From assembly GCF_002567005.1 (NCBI RefSeq), contig NZ_NUZU01000035.1, forward strand, positions 1 through 56,747: a stretch of 56,747 nucleotides of DNA. The letters run 5' to 3'. The position numbers were made by a program, and so were the translations under genes. Each line of letters begins with the position of its first letter. The first letter of the stretch is position 1. The stretch is from Bacillus sp. AFS073361 (GTDB lineage: Bacteria > Bacillota > Bacilli > Bacillales > Cytobacillaceae). Of the stretch, positions 1 through 10,588 are shown one piece after another. The notes beneath the pieces were generated by a model. It was not told the DNA's origin, ran no database searches, and saw only the letters and a program-made list of their open reading frames with translations.

Positions 1-18
1 GATTTGTCGACAGTCTGA

Positions 19-52
19 AGTAAGATATCTATTTTGATATCTTACTTTTTTT
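19..52 (+). terminator. Intrinsic terminator of a gene left of the window
   Basis: An 11-bp perfect stem (AGTAAGATATC at 19-29 with GATATCTTACT at 36-46) and a 6-nt loop are followed by a T run on the plus strand. The minus-strand side has no T run, so it most likely ends a plus-strand transcript entering from the left and faces the end of spsB. Confidence 0.8.
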
Positions 53-86
53 AATGGAGCATATATCAACTAAAGCGGTACAAACT

Positions 87-2287
<2,201 letters not shown>

Positions 2288-2370
2288 TTATATCACTCTC
2301 ACGGATTTTAAATTTTTGTACCAGCACAAAGGATCGAATCGATAAGTTTGTCCATTAAGAAAAAATAGTC

Positions 2371-3087
2371 TCATCCTTCATAGAAATGTTTATTAGCTTG
2401 ATATAATGCCTCATGAGTTCCTGCATCCATCCACCAGCTAGTTAAAATATCATATTTCAATGCTTTTCTATTAATATAGAGATTATTTAAATCAGTAATC
2501 TCCTTTTCTCCTCGACTTGAGGGCTGCAAGGTACGAATGTATTCAAATACATTTTTATCATAAAGGTAAATTCCTGTTACACAGTAATTGGTTTTTGGAT
2601 TTTTTGGTTTTTCAATAATCGATAGGATTGTACTATTTTTTTCATCCAATATCGCAATGCCGTATCGTTCTGGATCGGTTACTTCTTTTAAAAGTACTCT
2701 CGCCATATTTGGTTCTTTTAGAAACTCTTTTATCACCGGACTTAAATCTTCGTCAAAAAGATTGTCACCTAATAAGACGACAAATTTATCATCTACAAAA
2801 TCCTTTGCACATTCCAAGGCATCAGCAATTCCCCCGCCTTTTTCATTTTGAATGCTATAGGATAAGTGAACGCCTAACTCCTCACCCTTACCAAAAATGT
2901 CCTTAAATGAGGCTATATGTTGTCCATTAGTAATGATTAAAATTTCTGTGATTCCAGCCTCCTTTAACCTATTAATGGGCCAATAAATCATCGGGTATGG
3001 GCCAACAGGGAGTAGATGCTTATTCACCACCTTCGTAAAAGGCTCCAAGCGGGTGCCTTTTCCTCCAGCCAGTATTACTCCTTTCAT
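2371..3087 (-). CDS. spsI: Glucose-1-phosphate thymidylyltransferase (RmlA/SpsI)
   Basis: Makes dTDP-glucose from dTTP and glucose-1-phosphate, the first step to dTDP-L-rhamnose. The N-terminus has the nucleotidyltransferase signature GGKGTRLEPFT (residues 9-19) followed by NKHLLPVG and, later, VLLGDNLF with the metal-binding Asp. At 238 residues it is the short RmlA form, like SpsI, lacking the C-terminal extension of long RmlA. GTG at 3090 and ATG at 3087 are adjacent in frame; ATG is preferred because AGGAG then lies 7 nt upstream. It sits between spsJ and spsA in the minus-strand operon, with about 100-nt gaps on both sides. Confidence 0.9.
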   Translation of the reverse strand: MKGVILAGGKGTRLEPFTKVVNKHLLPVGPYPMIYWPINRLKEAGITEILIITNGQHIASFKDIFGKGEELGVHLSYSIQNEKGGGIADALECAKDFVDDKFVVLLGDNLFDEDLSPVIKEFLKEPNMARVLLKEVTDPERYGIAILDEKNSTILSIIEKPKNPKTNYCVTGIYLYDKNVFEYIRTLQPSSRGEKEITDLNNLYINRKALKYDILTSWWMDAGTHEALYQANKHFYEG

Positions 3088-3186
3088 CACTACACTCCTT
3101 TTAAAAGATATTCTAATCTATTCAAATTATGAAAAATGTACCGTAATGGGAACAGTTTTCGACGTTTATAGTTAAAAATAGTCAAT

Positions 3187-4203
3187 TTACTCGATTGTTT
3201 TTTTAGAGGGATTGTTTTCCAACTCACTTACTAATTTCTCCCACCACCAGGTGTTATCAAGGTACCAATTAATCGTCTCTACAATTCCTGTATCGAAAAC
3301 ATAGGTCGGTTTCCAGCCTAGCTTCTCCAATTTTGTTGCATCAATCGCGTAACGCTTGTCGTGACCTAAGCGGTCTGGTACAAATTCAATCAATTCTTCA
3401 GACTTTCCTAAAAAGTTAATAATCGTATTAATCACTTCTATATTTGTTCGTTCATTATGTCCGCCGATATTATAAACTTCCCCGTTCGTACCCTGATGAA
3501 GGATAAGGTCGATGGCCGCGCAATGATCGACGACATGGAGCCAGTCACGAATATTTTGACCGTGCCCAAAAACCGGTACCTTTTCGTTATTTAATACTCG
3601 TAAAATCGTTAGCGGAATTAATTTTTCAGGAAATTGGAAGGGGCCATAGTTATTGGAACAACGAGTGATATTGATTGGCAGACCATAGGTTTCAAAATAA
3701 GCTCGTACCAATAGATCGGATGATGCTTTACTCGCACTATAGGGACTATTAGGTTTTAGTGGGGTATCTTCCGTAAAGAAGGAGGACGGCTCAAAATCTA
3801 GTTCACCATAGACTTCATCAGTGGAAACATGACTAAATTTCTTCACACCATATTGTTTGGCTGCATCTAATAACACCTGTGTTCCTAACACATTGGTCCG
3901 GACAAAGCTCTCTGGATCTGCAATCGAACGGTCGACATGACTTTCTGCAGCAAAGTGAACAACGTAGTCAAATTTTTCACTTTCAAAGATAGAAAAAATT
4001 TGCTTCCGTTCTGTTATATCTGCTTTAAAAAAATGATAATTTTCTTTTTTTTCTAATTCACGATGTTTAGTTAAATCACCAGCATATGTTAATGCATCTA
4101 AATTATAAATTTTGTAATGAGGGTATTTATTCACCATGTATTGGACAAAGTTTCCACCAATAAACCCGGCTCCACCAGTAACAAGAATTTTAATCCTTTC
4201 CAT
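3187..4203 (-). CDS. spsJ: dTDP-glucose 4,6-dehydratase (RmlB/SpsJ)
   Basis: Second rhamnose-pathway enzyme, an extended short-chain dehydrogenase. The NAD-binding GGAGFIGGNF is close to the N-terminus, the active-site Thr-Asp-Glu is in HVSTDEVYGEL, and the YxxxK pair is in YSASKAS. ATG at 4203 (338 residues) is preferred over GTG at 4212 because GAGGTGA precedes the ATG by about 6 nt. The gene begins 15 nt after the spsK stop, so it is co-transcribed with spsK and spsL. Confidence 0.93.
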   Translation of the reverse strand: MERIKILVTGGAGFIGGNFVQYMVNKYPHYKIYNLDALTYAGDLTKHRELEKKENYHFFKADITERKQIFSIFESEKFDYVVHFAAESHVDRSIADPESFVRTNVLGTQVLLDAAKQYGVKKFSHVSTDEVYGELDFEPSSFFTEDTPLKPNSPYSASKASSDLLVRAYFETYGLPINITRCSNNYGPFQFPEKLIPLTILRVLNNEKVPVFGHGQNIRDWLHVVDHCAAIDLILHQGTNGEVYNIGGHNERTNIEVINTIINFLGKSEELIEFVPDRLGHDKRYAIDATKLEKLGWKPTYVFDTGIVETINWYLDNTWWWEKLVSELENNPSKKTIE

Positions 4204-4218
4204 AGATTTCACCTCAGC

Positions 4219-5058
4219 TTATAAATTGTGTAAAAAACGTTTTAATGAATCTTTCCATGTTGGCAATGGATTAAATCCCTGCTCCATTAATTTTTGTTTA
4301 GATAGACGTGAATTTTTTGGACGAATCGCCACAGTAGGATATTCCTCGGTTCGAATAGAATGGACTCTTACCTTTTTTCCAGTGATTTGAAAAATTTCTT
4401 CCGCAAATTCCGCCCAATTGCAATACCCTTCATTCGTTGCATGGTAGATTCCAAATTTGTTTGTTTGAATCATATCTAATAATAAAGGGGCTAAATCCAA
4501 TGTATACGTAGGCGAACCAACTTGGTCCCCTACTACATTTAATTCATTCCGGGTTTCCGAAAGCCTAAGCATCGTTTTAACAAAATTGTGTCCATTTATC
4601 CCATAAACCCATGAAATCCTGACAATGAACCAATCAGTTAATAAGGACTTTACCACTTTTTCTCCTTCATATTTTGTTAGTCCGTAATAGCCTGCAGGAT
4701 TGGGTTCATCTGTTTCCTTAAACGGGACCTCGCCGATTCCATCAAAAACATAATCTGAACTTATATACATAAACTTAGCCTTTACTGCTTTTGCAGCATT
4801 TACTAGATATTTCGTACCGTTCACATTAACATCCCAACAGTTTTCCTGATCACCTTCTGCCTTATCAACAGCCGTATAGGCAGCACAATGAATAATAGCA
4901 TCAGGTTTAATTGCGTTTACTCGCTCATACACCACCTGGTCATTCACAAGGTTTAAATCCTTAGAACCAAAACCAATCATGTCTAAGCCACGTTTCACCC
5001 CTTCACGAACAACATCATATCCGAGCTGGCCAGTAGATCCGGTTACTAGAATTTTCAT
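4219..5058 (-). CDS. spsK: dTDP-4-dehydrorhamnose reductase (RmlD/SpsK)
   Basis: NADPH-dependent last step of dTDP-L-rhamnose synthesis. 279 residues with the Rossmann motif TGSTGQLGYDV at the N-terminus, a conserved HCAAYTAVDKAE segment, and the YxxxK catalytic pair in YYGLTKYEGE. It starts 3 nt after the spsL stop and ends 15 nt before spsJ, a tight operon arrangement. No unusual features. Confidence 0.92.
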   Translation of the reverse strand: MKILVTGSTGQLGYDVVREGVKRGLDMIGFGSKDLNLVNDQVVYERVNAIKPDAIIHCAAYTAVDKAEGDQENCWDVNVNGTKYLVNAAKAVKAKFMYISSDYVFDGIGEVPFKETDEPNPAGYYGLTKYEGEKVVKSLLTDWFIVRISWVYGINGHNFVKTMLRLSETRNELNVVGDQVGSPTYTLDLAPLLLDMIQTNKFGIYHATNEGYCNWAEFAEEIFQITGKKVRVHSIRTEEYPTVAIRPKNSRLSKQKLMEQGFNPLPTWKDSLKRFLHNL

Positions 5059-5061
5059 GGT

Positions 5062-5622
5062 TTACACTCCATAGATAAAATTATTGTTAGCTTTTGATAA
5101 GGGTGGGGCATTTTCATCTTTTACCGATAATATTGGGGTAAGATCATGAGGCCACTTAATGCCAATCACTTGATCATTCCAACTAATTCCACAGTCAAAT
5201 TCTGGTGCATATAACTCATCAACCTTGTATTGGACTTCCACATCATCCATCAATGTCATAAATCCATGGGCAAATCCTTTTGGAATGAATAACTGCTTTT
5301 TGTTATCTGCACTGAGAGTTATCCCAAACCATTGGGCAAACGTCGGGCTTCCCTTTCGAATATCAACCGCTACATCAAAAATGGCCCCTTTCGTACAACG
5401 AATAAGCTTGGCTTGTGCTTTAGGATTCAATTGATAATGTAAGCCCCTTAAAGTCCCCTTTGCTGCGGAAAAAGATTGATTATCTTGGACAAAATTGCAG
5501 TCCATCCCGGCTTGTTGAAATATTTGATAACTATACGTCTCCATAAACCAGCCGCGATGATCGCCATAAACCTTAGGATCAATAATTTTAACTCCTGGCA
5601 AAACAGTTTCCATTACATCCAA
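5062..5622 (-). CDS. spsL: dTDP-4-dehydrorhamnose 3,5-epimerase (RmlC/SpsL)
   Basis: Cupin epimerase acting on dTDP-4-keto-6-deoxyglucose, 186 residues, a full-length RmlC. Conserved parts include FVQDNQSFSAAKGTLRGLHYQ (catalytic His in GLHYQ) and IPKGFAHGFMTL. The predicted start is TTG at 5622 with GAGGTG about 9 nt upstream. An in-frame ATG at 5613 lies too far from that site. It is the first gene of the spsLKJIAB transcript; the DnaA-box array starts about 280 bp upstream. Confidence 0.88.
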   Translation of the reverse strand: MDVMETVLPGVKIIDPKVYGDHRGWFMETYSYQIFQQAGMDCNFVQDNQSFSAAKGTLRGLHYQLNPKAQAKLIRCTKGAIFDVAVDIRKGSPTFAQWFGITLSADNKKQLFIPKGFAHGFMTLMDDVEVQYKVDELYAPEFDCGISWNDQVIGIKWPHDLTPILSVKDENAPPLSKANNNFIYGV

Positions 5623-5899
5623 ATTGCAACACCTCGTATTACTATATGCGGACTCCTGCTATTTTGACAAAACTTGTCTCAAAAAATATTCCTCTGGCAA
5701 GAAATTTTTTTAAGGAAGAATTTGTTAAAGGTTATTGTTGATTTTTCCACTCTGTTGATAGGAGCGGAAATCACAGACAAGTTTAACAAAACCAAAAGCA
5801 ATAAAGGACCAAATAGGTCCTTATGGTCTTGTTATCCAAATATAAACTCAGCCTGCCTGTTTAGCGATGTTGGTGGACTTATTCGAGGATAATAACAAC

Positions 5900-6117
5900 T
5901 TATCAACATTAATACTGGTTATATCCACACAATCGATGGAGATATCCACAGTCTTTCAACCTTTATACACAGATTGTGTGAATAAATTTTGAGTTTTCCA
6001 AAAATATTGACCAATGGATGAAAATATCCACAAAACTCACAGATTTATCCACAAAATTAACAAGTTTACCCACAATTCACTTTAATATATCCACAATACC
6101 AACGGATATTATCCACA
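5900..6117. promoter_or_regulatory. Phased cluster of ten DnaA boxes (21-bp spacing)
   Basis: Ten 9-mers match TTATCCACA exactly or with one mismatch. TTATCCACA begins at 6045 and 6109; TTATACACA at 5963; TTATTCACA on the minus strand at 5977-5985; ATATCCACA at 5921, 5942, 6024 and 6087; TTATCAACA at 5900; TTACCCACA at 6066. Plus-strand starts are 5900, 5921, 5942, 5963, then 6024, 6045, 6066, 6087, 6109, so steps are 21 bp (one is 22) within each block and 61 bp between blocks. Each box thus falls on the same face of the helix. A further TTATCCAAA lies at 5832, and a 7-bp hairpin (AAGGACC/GGTCCTT) at 5804-5822. No dnaA or dnaN gene is near. It fits a DnaA-titrating or DnaA-regulated cluster. 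The rest of the 5623-6125 gap holds no convincing gene. Confidence 0.85.
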
Positions 6118-6125
6118 TTTCTCAT

Positions 6126-6160
6126 TACAAAAGGCCTAGCGGCATGGCTAGGCCTTTGTA
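6126..6160. terminator. Bidirectional terminator
   Basis: 11-bp perfect stem AAAGGCCTAGC/GCTAGGCCTTT (6130-6140 and 6147-6157) with a short loop. It closes the small acidic gene on the minus strand and separates it from the DnaA-box array. Confidence 0.7.
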
Positions 6161-6164
6161 ATTA

Positions 6165-6302
6165 TCAATTTGGGTCTTCCTCCGGATGGTCACTGTCATA
6201 TCGATCCACGATTTCCTTTAATTCGCCCGAATCGCCTTTTGCATTAATAATTTCAAAAATTTCATTTAAACCTTCACTCGTTTTCTCTTCATTCTGCTTC
6301 AT
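6165..6302 (-). CDS. Small acidic hypothetical protein (45 aa)
   Basis: Not recognised. A longer in-frame reading exists, but the ATG at 6302 is preceded by a strong AAAGGGGGTG about 6 nt away, and the resulting protein starts MKQNEEKTSEGLNEIF. It is rich in Glu and Asp with an acidic tail (SDHPEEDPN), has no membrane segment, and looks like a soluble helical small protein. A terminator follows directly. Confidence 0.6.
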   Translation of the reverse strand: MKQNEEKTSEGLNEIFEIINAKGDSGELKEIVDRYDSDHPEEDPN

Positions 6303-6481
6303 CGCGGCACCCCCTTTTTTTATAGGGTGCCCGATGTTGGTGGAAACTATTTCTATAGGAATTTTGCCGAAAACATTCTTGTCGCATAGCAACTGTTTGA
6401 ACGAGCCTGCTTTCATTGTTAGTTTGTTCAAAGTCTTGAGTAAATGATGTGCGTAGCAACAGACTCACTTTAACTAAATAG

Positions 6482-6501
6482 AGCTTGGATTTCTCCAAGC
6501 T
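6482..6501 (-). terminator. Hairpin after the SRPBCC gene
   Basis: Perfect 8-bp stem AGCTTGGA/TCCAAGCT around a 4-nt loop, 8 nt past the end of the minus-strand SRPBCC gene. The T tract is poor, so it may be a weak terminator or mRNA-stabilising end. Confidence 0.4.
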
Positions 6502-6508
6502 GCTTTCA

Positions 6509-6940
6509 TTATTTAACGATAGCACCTCTTAATTGGTTAATACCAAACTCCAAATATCCCTTTAGACAGGTCAACATAAAGACCCAGCCTTCTTTATTAT
6601 CCAGAAGATTACTCATGAAGTCGTCGTCATCTTCTCTAAATCCTTCTTCGGTAATCTCAATAATGGTGCTTGAAGAATCCAATTCTTCGAGTGAAATCGT
6701 TACTATATTTCCTTTCCCATCTGTGCCCCAGCGGTACACAATTTTCTTGTTGGGCAAGACCTCGATGACTTCAATAACTACTTCGGCATTGTATTCTTCA
6801 TATCTAAGTGTGACGGTCTGGCCCTGTTCCCATCTTGCAGCTGATGAGAACCAAAAATTCTTGATTTTCTCAGGGTCCACGAAAGCTTCAAACACCTCAT
6901 TCACAGGTTTCATGATTTTAAATTTTGTCCGATTGTACAT
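6509..6940 (-). CDS. SRPBCC/AHSA1-type domain protein
   Basis: 143 residues covering one START-like (activator of Hsp90 ATPase homologue 1) domain: N-terminal FKIMKPVNEVFEAFVDPEKIKNFW, central beta strands with LRYEEYNAEVVIEV, and a C-terminal helix GWVFMLTCLKGYLEFG. Family members bind hydrophobic ligands or act in stress responses; no catalytic residue is assigned. ATG at 6940 has AGAGGGG about 9 nt upstream. It is a single-gene unit. Confidence 0.8.
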   Translation of the reverse strand: MYNRTKFKIMKPVNEVFEAFVDPEKIKNFWFSSAARWEQGQTVTLRYEEYNAEVVIEVIEVLPNKKIVYRWGTDGKGNIVTISLEELDSSSTIIEITEEGFREDDDDFMSNLLDNKEGWVFMLTCLKGYLEFGINQLRGAIVK

Positions 6941-7021
6941 TTAGAAAATCCCCTCTCAGTCATTAACGTTTCTACATGTAATGGTTGTCCTATGGAAGTA
7001 TTTTATACCATAAAACGTAAA

Positions 7022-7048
7022 AAAAGCCGGTATCACAATACTGGCTTT
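7022..7048 (-). terminator. Terminator of the c-di-GMP riboswitch transcript
   Basis: 11-bp stem (7023-7033 with 7038-7048, one G-U pair) and a 4-nt loop, with a run of A on the plus-strand left side that reads as a T tract on the minus strand. It lies 21 nt beyond the stop of the small minus-strand ORF at 7069. Confidence 0.7.
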
Positions 7049-7068
7049 CCCTACATATATAGTTTCAT

Positions 7069-7233
7069 TTACATTTTTAACGCGAATTCAAATGCTTTAC
7101 TATTATGATAACTTGCTCTAACGATTAGCTTTGCCCTTAATTCCTCGTCCAGACAGTCTTGCTTTAATAGTTCATTGTGGCGGTGCTGGAGTAAATGATA
7201 GTAATATCTGCACTTTATAAACATTTTCAACAC
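7069..7233 (-). CDS. 54-aa protein downstream of a c-di-GMP riboswitch
   Basis: Unrecognised small protein. The reading frame runs GTG TTG AAA ATG TTT at the start (7233) to TAA at 7069-7071. GAGGGGG is 7 nt upstream of the GTG; TTG at 7230 is the other option. The protein is basic and His/Tyr-rich (includes MFIKCRYYYHLLQHRHNEL) and largely helical by composition, with no signal peptide or membrane span. A c-di-GMP-I aptamer lies immediately upstream and a terminator immediately downstream, so it forms a complete single-gene riboswitch unit. The flanking signals, not homology, support it as a real gene. Confidence 0.65.
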   Translation of the reverse strand: MLKMFIKCRYYYHLLQHRHNELLKQDCLDEELRAKLIVRASYHNSKAFEFALKM

Positions 7234-7276
7234 AAAAAATCCCCCTCATTAGTGATGAACATAAATCGCAGGAGTG

Positions 7277-7370
7277 ATCGTGTTCGGTAACTGGCAAGCA
7301 TCGTTCTTAAAACCTTAGCCCCTATAGTTTTGCGTCACCACTTTTCAATGGTTTTGCCGTTTCGTACGAT
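7277..7370 (-). ncRNA. Cyclic di-GMP-I (GEMM) riboswitch aptamer
   Basis: Read on the minus strand, it has the GEMM-I landmarks in order. P1 is ATCGT (7366-7370) pairing with ACGAT (7277-7281). Then come ACGGCAAAACC, a GAAA tetraloop hairpin (CCATT-GAAA-AGTGG), GACGCAAAACTATAGGGGC followed by TAAG, and the 3' segment GCCAGTTACCG. After P1 a CTCCT (about 7270-7274) could pair with the GAGGGGG of the downstream start site, which hints at translational or termination control. The expression platform is not certain. It precedes the 54-residue ORF at 7069-7233. Confidence 0.85.
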
Positions 7371-7604
7371 TTATGTGTTTATTTAGAATATAAGCAACTA
7401 ATTTATAAAATAAAAGTGCCTTTAGACCCACAATCTATCAATTTTTGGTAAATTATTCTTCCCTTTTTGCAGCTAAATGATAGATAGGCTGATTGACGCA
7501 TCTTAAAGTTCACACGCCACGTTTATACCATTTATAGGGACAAGAGTTAAAAAAGGACGTTTTAAAGTCTATGTTCCTGTCCATGATGTTACTGGGGTGA
7601 ATTT

Positions 7605-8357
7605 ATGACTATGTTTAAGATACGGTATGTTTTTCTATTTCTTGTTGTGTTTACACTCTCATTAGCAGGCTGCACAGGGACACTTCATTTTTTGCAGGAT
7701 GAAGGGAACTTGACGAAGAAAAGTTCTCCTCGTGCTGAAGATCATCAACAAAATGCTGGCAGTCAAGCGGTTTCCTCCCAAGAAGTTATACCTGTTCTTG
7801 TGAATAAAAGCAATAAACTGCCCGATCAATTTCAGCCAAGCGATTTAACTTATCCAGATATCCCCTTTACCTTTAAACAAAAGTCAGAAAAGCGGCAAAT
7901 GAGAGCTGATGCCGGTGCAGCAATTGAAAAATTATTTGCCGGCGCAAAACAACAGGGCGTGAATCTGTTAGGTGTGTCGGCCTACAGGTCTCATGCTACC
8001 CAAGCAGCGTTGTTCAACCACTACGTGAACCAAGATGGATATGAGGCAGCAAGAAAATATAGTGCTGTTCCAGGAACGAGCGAACATGAAACCGGCCTTG
8101 CCATTGATGTAACGGGCGGGGATGGCAAATGTGCCGCCGAAGACTGCTTCGGGGGTACTGATGAAGCGGTTTGGCTCGAAGATCATGCCGCGGAATATGG
8201 CTTTATCATCCGCTACCCGAAAGGCAAAGACGACATTACCGGCTATCAATACGAACCATGGCATCTGCGCTACGTCGGTAAAACAATCGCCAAAGAAATC
8301 ATGGAACGCGGCATCACACTTGAAGAATATGTAGACGCCACCGTTGTGAATAAGTGA
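7605..8357 (+). CDS. VanY/LdcB-family peptidoglycan carboxypeptidase lipoprotein
   Basis: Zinc D-Ala-D-Ala or L,D-carboxypeptidase trimming cell-wall stem peptides on the outer face of the membrane. 250 residues: lipoprotein signal peptide with lipobox LAGC (Cys at about 23), a linker, then the peptidase_M15B/VanY domain with YRSHATQ, the metal motif SEHETGLAIDV (His and Asp ligands) and EPWHLRYVG (third ligand). Similar in plan to B. subtilis YodJ. ATG at 7605 has GGGGTGA 5 nt upstream; a second ATG follows at 7611. Single gene facing convergent yaaN across a bidirectional terminator. Confidence 0.85.
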   Translation: MTMFKIRYVFLFLVVFTLSLAGCTGTLHFLQDEGNLTKKSSPRAEDHQQNAGSQAVSSQEVIPVLVNKSNKLPDQFQPSDLTYPDIPFTFKQKSEKRQMRADAGAAIEKLFAGAKQQGVNLLGVSAYRSHATQAALFNHYVNQDGYEAARKYSAVPGTSEHETGLAIDVTGGDGKCAAEDCFGGTDEAVWLEDHAAEYGFIIRYPKGKDDITGYQYEPWHLRYVGKTIAKEIMERGITLEEYVDATVVNK

Positions 8358-8385
8358 ATAACTGATATATTTTGATTTTGATTTT

Positions 8386-8398
8386 GGTGCCTGACACC
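8386..8398 (+). repeat. REP-like 13-mer, single copy
   Basis: GGTGCCTGACACC between convergent vanY-like and yaaN genes. It is preceded by a short ATTTTG tandem run (from about 8370) that ends in the repeat itself. Confidence 0.9.
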
Positions 8399-8413
8399 AA
8401 AATCATTTTTAAT

Positions 8414-8463
8414 AAAATAGGCCCTCGCTGCACATGTTTGGTTGCAGCGAGGGCCTATTTTTT
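8414..8463. terminator. Bidirectional terminator between convergent genes
   Basis: 19-bp perfect stem (8414-8432 with 8443-8461), 10-nt loop, A run on one side and T run on the other. It overlaps the last bases before the yaaN stop at 8462. Confidence 0.93.
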
Positions 8464-9640
8464 ATTTCCCTTTTATCTCTAGTAGTTTTAATCGAAGGTC
8501 GTTTTCCATGGATGCTAGTTCCTGCTCGGCCAGGCGGCGCTTGTGGCGGCCTTCCTCTTGGATTCGCATCGTTTCTTCGAGAGTTGTGATCAAGCTTTCC
8601 TGTGTTTTCTTTAGGGTTTCAATATCAACGATTCCGCGCTCGTTTTCTTTCGCCGTCTCGATGGTATTGGTTTTTAGCATTTCTGCATTTTTCAACAGCA
8701 GCTCATTCGTTGTTTTCGAAACTTGCTTTTGCGCCTCAACAGCATGACGCTGGCGAATTAAGGTTAAGGCGATCGCGACTTGATTTTTCCATAATGGAAT
8801 CGCCGTCATGATCGAAGATTGGATTTTTTCCACAAGCGCTTGATTCGTATTTTGAATCAAACGAATCTGCGGTGCGCTTTGAATGGTAATTTCTCGGCTT
8901 AATTTCAAATCATGCAGACGTTTATCCAACCGATCGGCAAACTGGATCATATCATTCACTTCTTGAAACTTCATTTGATCATTGGTCTGTTCCGCTGCTT
9001 TTTTCAGCTGAGGAATCGTCTTTTCCTGCATTTCCTCCAGCTTAATCTCCCCAGCAGCAATATAGACATTCAAGGCATGGAAGTATTCCTTATTGGTCTC
9101 ATACAATTGTTCGAGCAATTTTATATCGGACATCAAGACATTCTTGCTGCGGTCTAGTTTTACACTAATTCGGTCAATTTGTGCACCTGTTTTTTGATAT
9201 TTGGAAAGCACTTCTTGAACCGAGCTTGAAATTTTTCCAAACATACGAGCAAATAAGGATGGCTTCCCATCCTTCAAATCATCGGGATTCACTTCATCCA
9301 GCCGCTTCATTAAATCGCTAATGATCTGCCCGATTTCCCCCACATCCTGTTTCTGCACATGTTCAAGCATCGTATGTGAGAATGATAGCAGCTTACCTTG
9401 GGCTTGGGTACCATATTGAATCATCGACTGATGGTTTGTAGGATCGATTTGCTCGGCAATCTGATAAGCCTTGGCCCGATGTTCTTCCGGAATCACATCA
9501 ATTAATTTGACAGGTTTCACCTCGCTTGTTTGCTGGATTGGACTTTTAGCCGTCTCCAGTTGACCTCCAAAAGGATCAGCAAGGATATCATCTAATAAAT
9601 TACCAGTTTTACTTGGTTGAATTGGGTTGTTTTCGGTCAT
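8462..9640 (-). CDS. yaaN: TelA-family toxic anion resistance protein YaaN
   Basis: 392 residues, soluble and strongly helical/coiled-coil, with the TelA domain over most of its length (for example [19 protein letters not shown] and [22 protein letters not shown]). TelA homologues are linked to tellurite and cell-envelope stress; the biochemical role is unknown. The ATG at 9640 is chosen because it overlaps the xpaC stop as ATGA and has AGGTGG 5 nt upstream. A GTG at 9649 is also open. The pairing with xpaC matches the B. subtilis xpaC-yaaN operon. Confidence 0.85.
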   Translation of the reverse strand: MTENNPIQPSKTGNLLDDILADPFGGQLETAKSPIQQTSEVKPVKLIDVIPEEHRAKAYQIAEQIDPTNHQSMIQYGTQAQGKLLSFSHTMLEHVQKQDVGEIGQIISDLMKRLDEVNPDDLKDGKPSLFARMFGKISSSVQEVLSKYQKTGAQIDRISVKLDRSKNVLMSDIKLLEQLYETNKEYFHALNVYIAAGEIKLEEMQEKTIPQLKKAAEQTNDQMKFQEVNDMIQFADRLDKRLHDLKLSREITIQSAPQIRLIQNTNQALVEKIQSSIMTAIPLWKNQVAIALTLIRQRHAVEAQKQVSKTTNELLLKNAEMLKTNTIETAKENERGIVDIETLKKTQESLITTLEETMRIQEEGRHKRRLAEQELASMENDLRLKLLEIKGK

Positions 9641-10293
9641 TTTAGCCACCTATTTTCTTCCGGGAATTTAGCGCTCTTTTCCTTATTGAGAGCATGCTTT
9701 GCAACATCAATTTCAAAATTCAAGTGATCAATGTCATCTGAAATCACTTTGTACAAATCCTCTTCCACTACCCTTGTGAGTTCATCAAGAGTATGACGGG
9801 TTTCGATGAGAGATTGGCCCATCTCCATGTTCTTTTTCGGCTGGGAAGATAGAAAGCTGTATTTTTCGGTCAGTTCCACAATGGAGTCCAAATGGGAAAA
9901 ATAAAACTGCTCCGCTTGGTAGAAACGCTTCGGTTCTTTGGTTGTCATCTTGTGTATCTTTTTTGTAATTCTTATGAGATCAATTCTTTGTTTGACAGAT
10001 GAAATATCGCGAATCGAAAATAGGTTTTTATTCAAGCGATTGATTTTCTGTTTGGCTTCCATAAGGTTTTTCCTTATGTACCGATATTCTTTTCTGGATA
10101 TTTGATGCTTTTTTAAAAAGCGGGTGTTCATCACAATGCCAAGAATAAAATGAGTAAGCAGTCCTGTTGTTAAGGCGATTCCCGTTGCTGCCCAAAAGGT
10201 TTGGTCAAAAGGAAAATAGCTGATCAGCCACGTTAAGATGGTTATTGGGACGGCCGCAGATGAGCGGATAAGAAACGACAAAATCGGGTTCAT
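9637..10293 (-). CDS. xpaC: XpaC-like membrane protein
   Basis: 218 residues: two N-terminal membrane segments (about 8-28 and 33-55), then a basic, helical cytoplasmic part ([23 protein letters not shown]). This is the layout of XpaC, named for hydrolysis of 5-bromo-4-chloroindolyl phosphate, whose true role is unclear. It is upstream of and overlaps yaaN by 4 bp, so XpaC may tether YaaN to the membrane (inference). Confidence 0.8.
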   Translation of the reverse strand: MNPILSFLIRSSAAVPITILTWLISYFPFDQTFWAATGIALTTGLLTHFILGIVMNTRFLKKHQISRKEYRYIRKNLMEAKQKINRLNKNLFSIRDISSVKQRIDLIRITKKIHKMTTKEPKRFYQAEQFYFSHLDSIVELTEKYSFLSSQPKKNMEMGQSLIETRHTLDELTRVVEEDLYKVISDDIDHLNFEIDVAKHALNKEKSAKFPEENRWLK

Positions 10294-10547
10294 ATTTGGA
10301 TCGACTCCTGACTTAAGACATCTTTATATTCCTACGAATGAATGCAATGGAATGTTTCATTTCCCTCTAAAATATATGCCAAAAAGAAAATTACTTCCAT
10401 TAACTACTTCCACAATACAGGAAAAAACTCCTCCCCGCCATAGACTTCAAACGGAAAGAAATCTAGGACTTGAGACGTATTTTTTAGGTAGTGGTGGATG
10501 TCGAACCCCCACTGTAGGCTTCTGCCCAAGAGTCAGTTTGTTAGATG

Positions 10548-10556
10548 CATAGGATA
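10548..10556 (+). promoter_or_regulatory. SigK/SigE-like -10 element
   Basis: CATAGGATA fits the CATANNNTA -10 of late mother-cell promoters and lies about 33 nt before the coat-like gene, leaving room for its GAGGAGAGAGGAG ribosome site. The -35 is not convincing, so the call rests on the -10 and the nature of the product. The rest of the 10294-10588 gap shows nothing else. Confidence 0.3.
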
Positions 10557-10588
10557 GATACAGGTAGTGAGGAGAGAGGAGAATAGAT

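Noticed and set aside
5640..5648. SigK-like -10 (CATATAGTA on the minus strand) before spsL
   Set aside because: The predicted transcript would start inside or just before the GAGGTG ribosome site, leaving almost no leader; no clear -35.
5674..5892. 72-codon plus-strand frame upstream of the DnaA boxes
   Set aside because: No ribosome site and no recognisable protein features.
5900..6117. DnaA-box cluster as the chromosomal origin
   Set aside because: No dnaA, dnaN, rpmH or AT-rich unwinding element with origin genes nearby; the flanking genes are not those found at oriC in Bacillaceae.
6289..6525. 78-codon minus-strand frame between two small genes
   Set aside because: Overlaps the better supported start of the 45-aa gene and has no ribosome site or domain.
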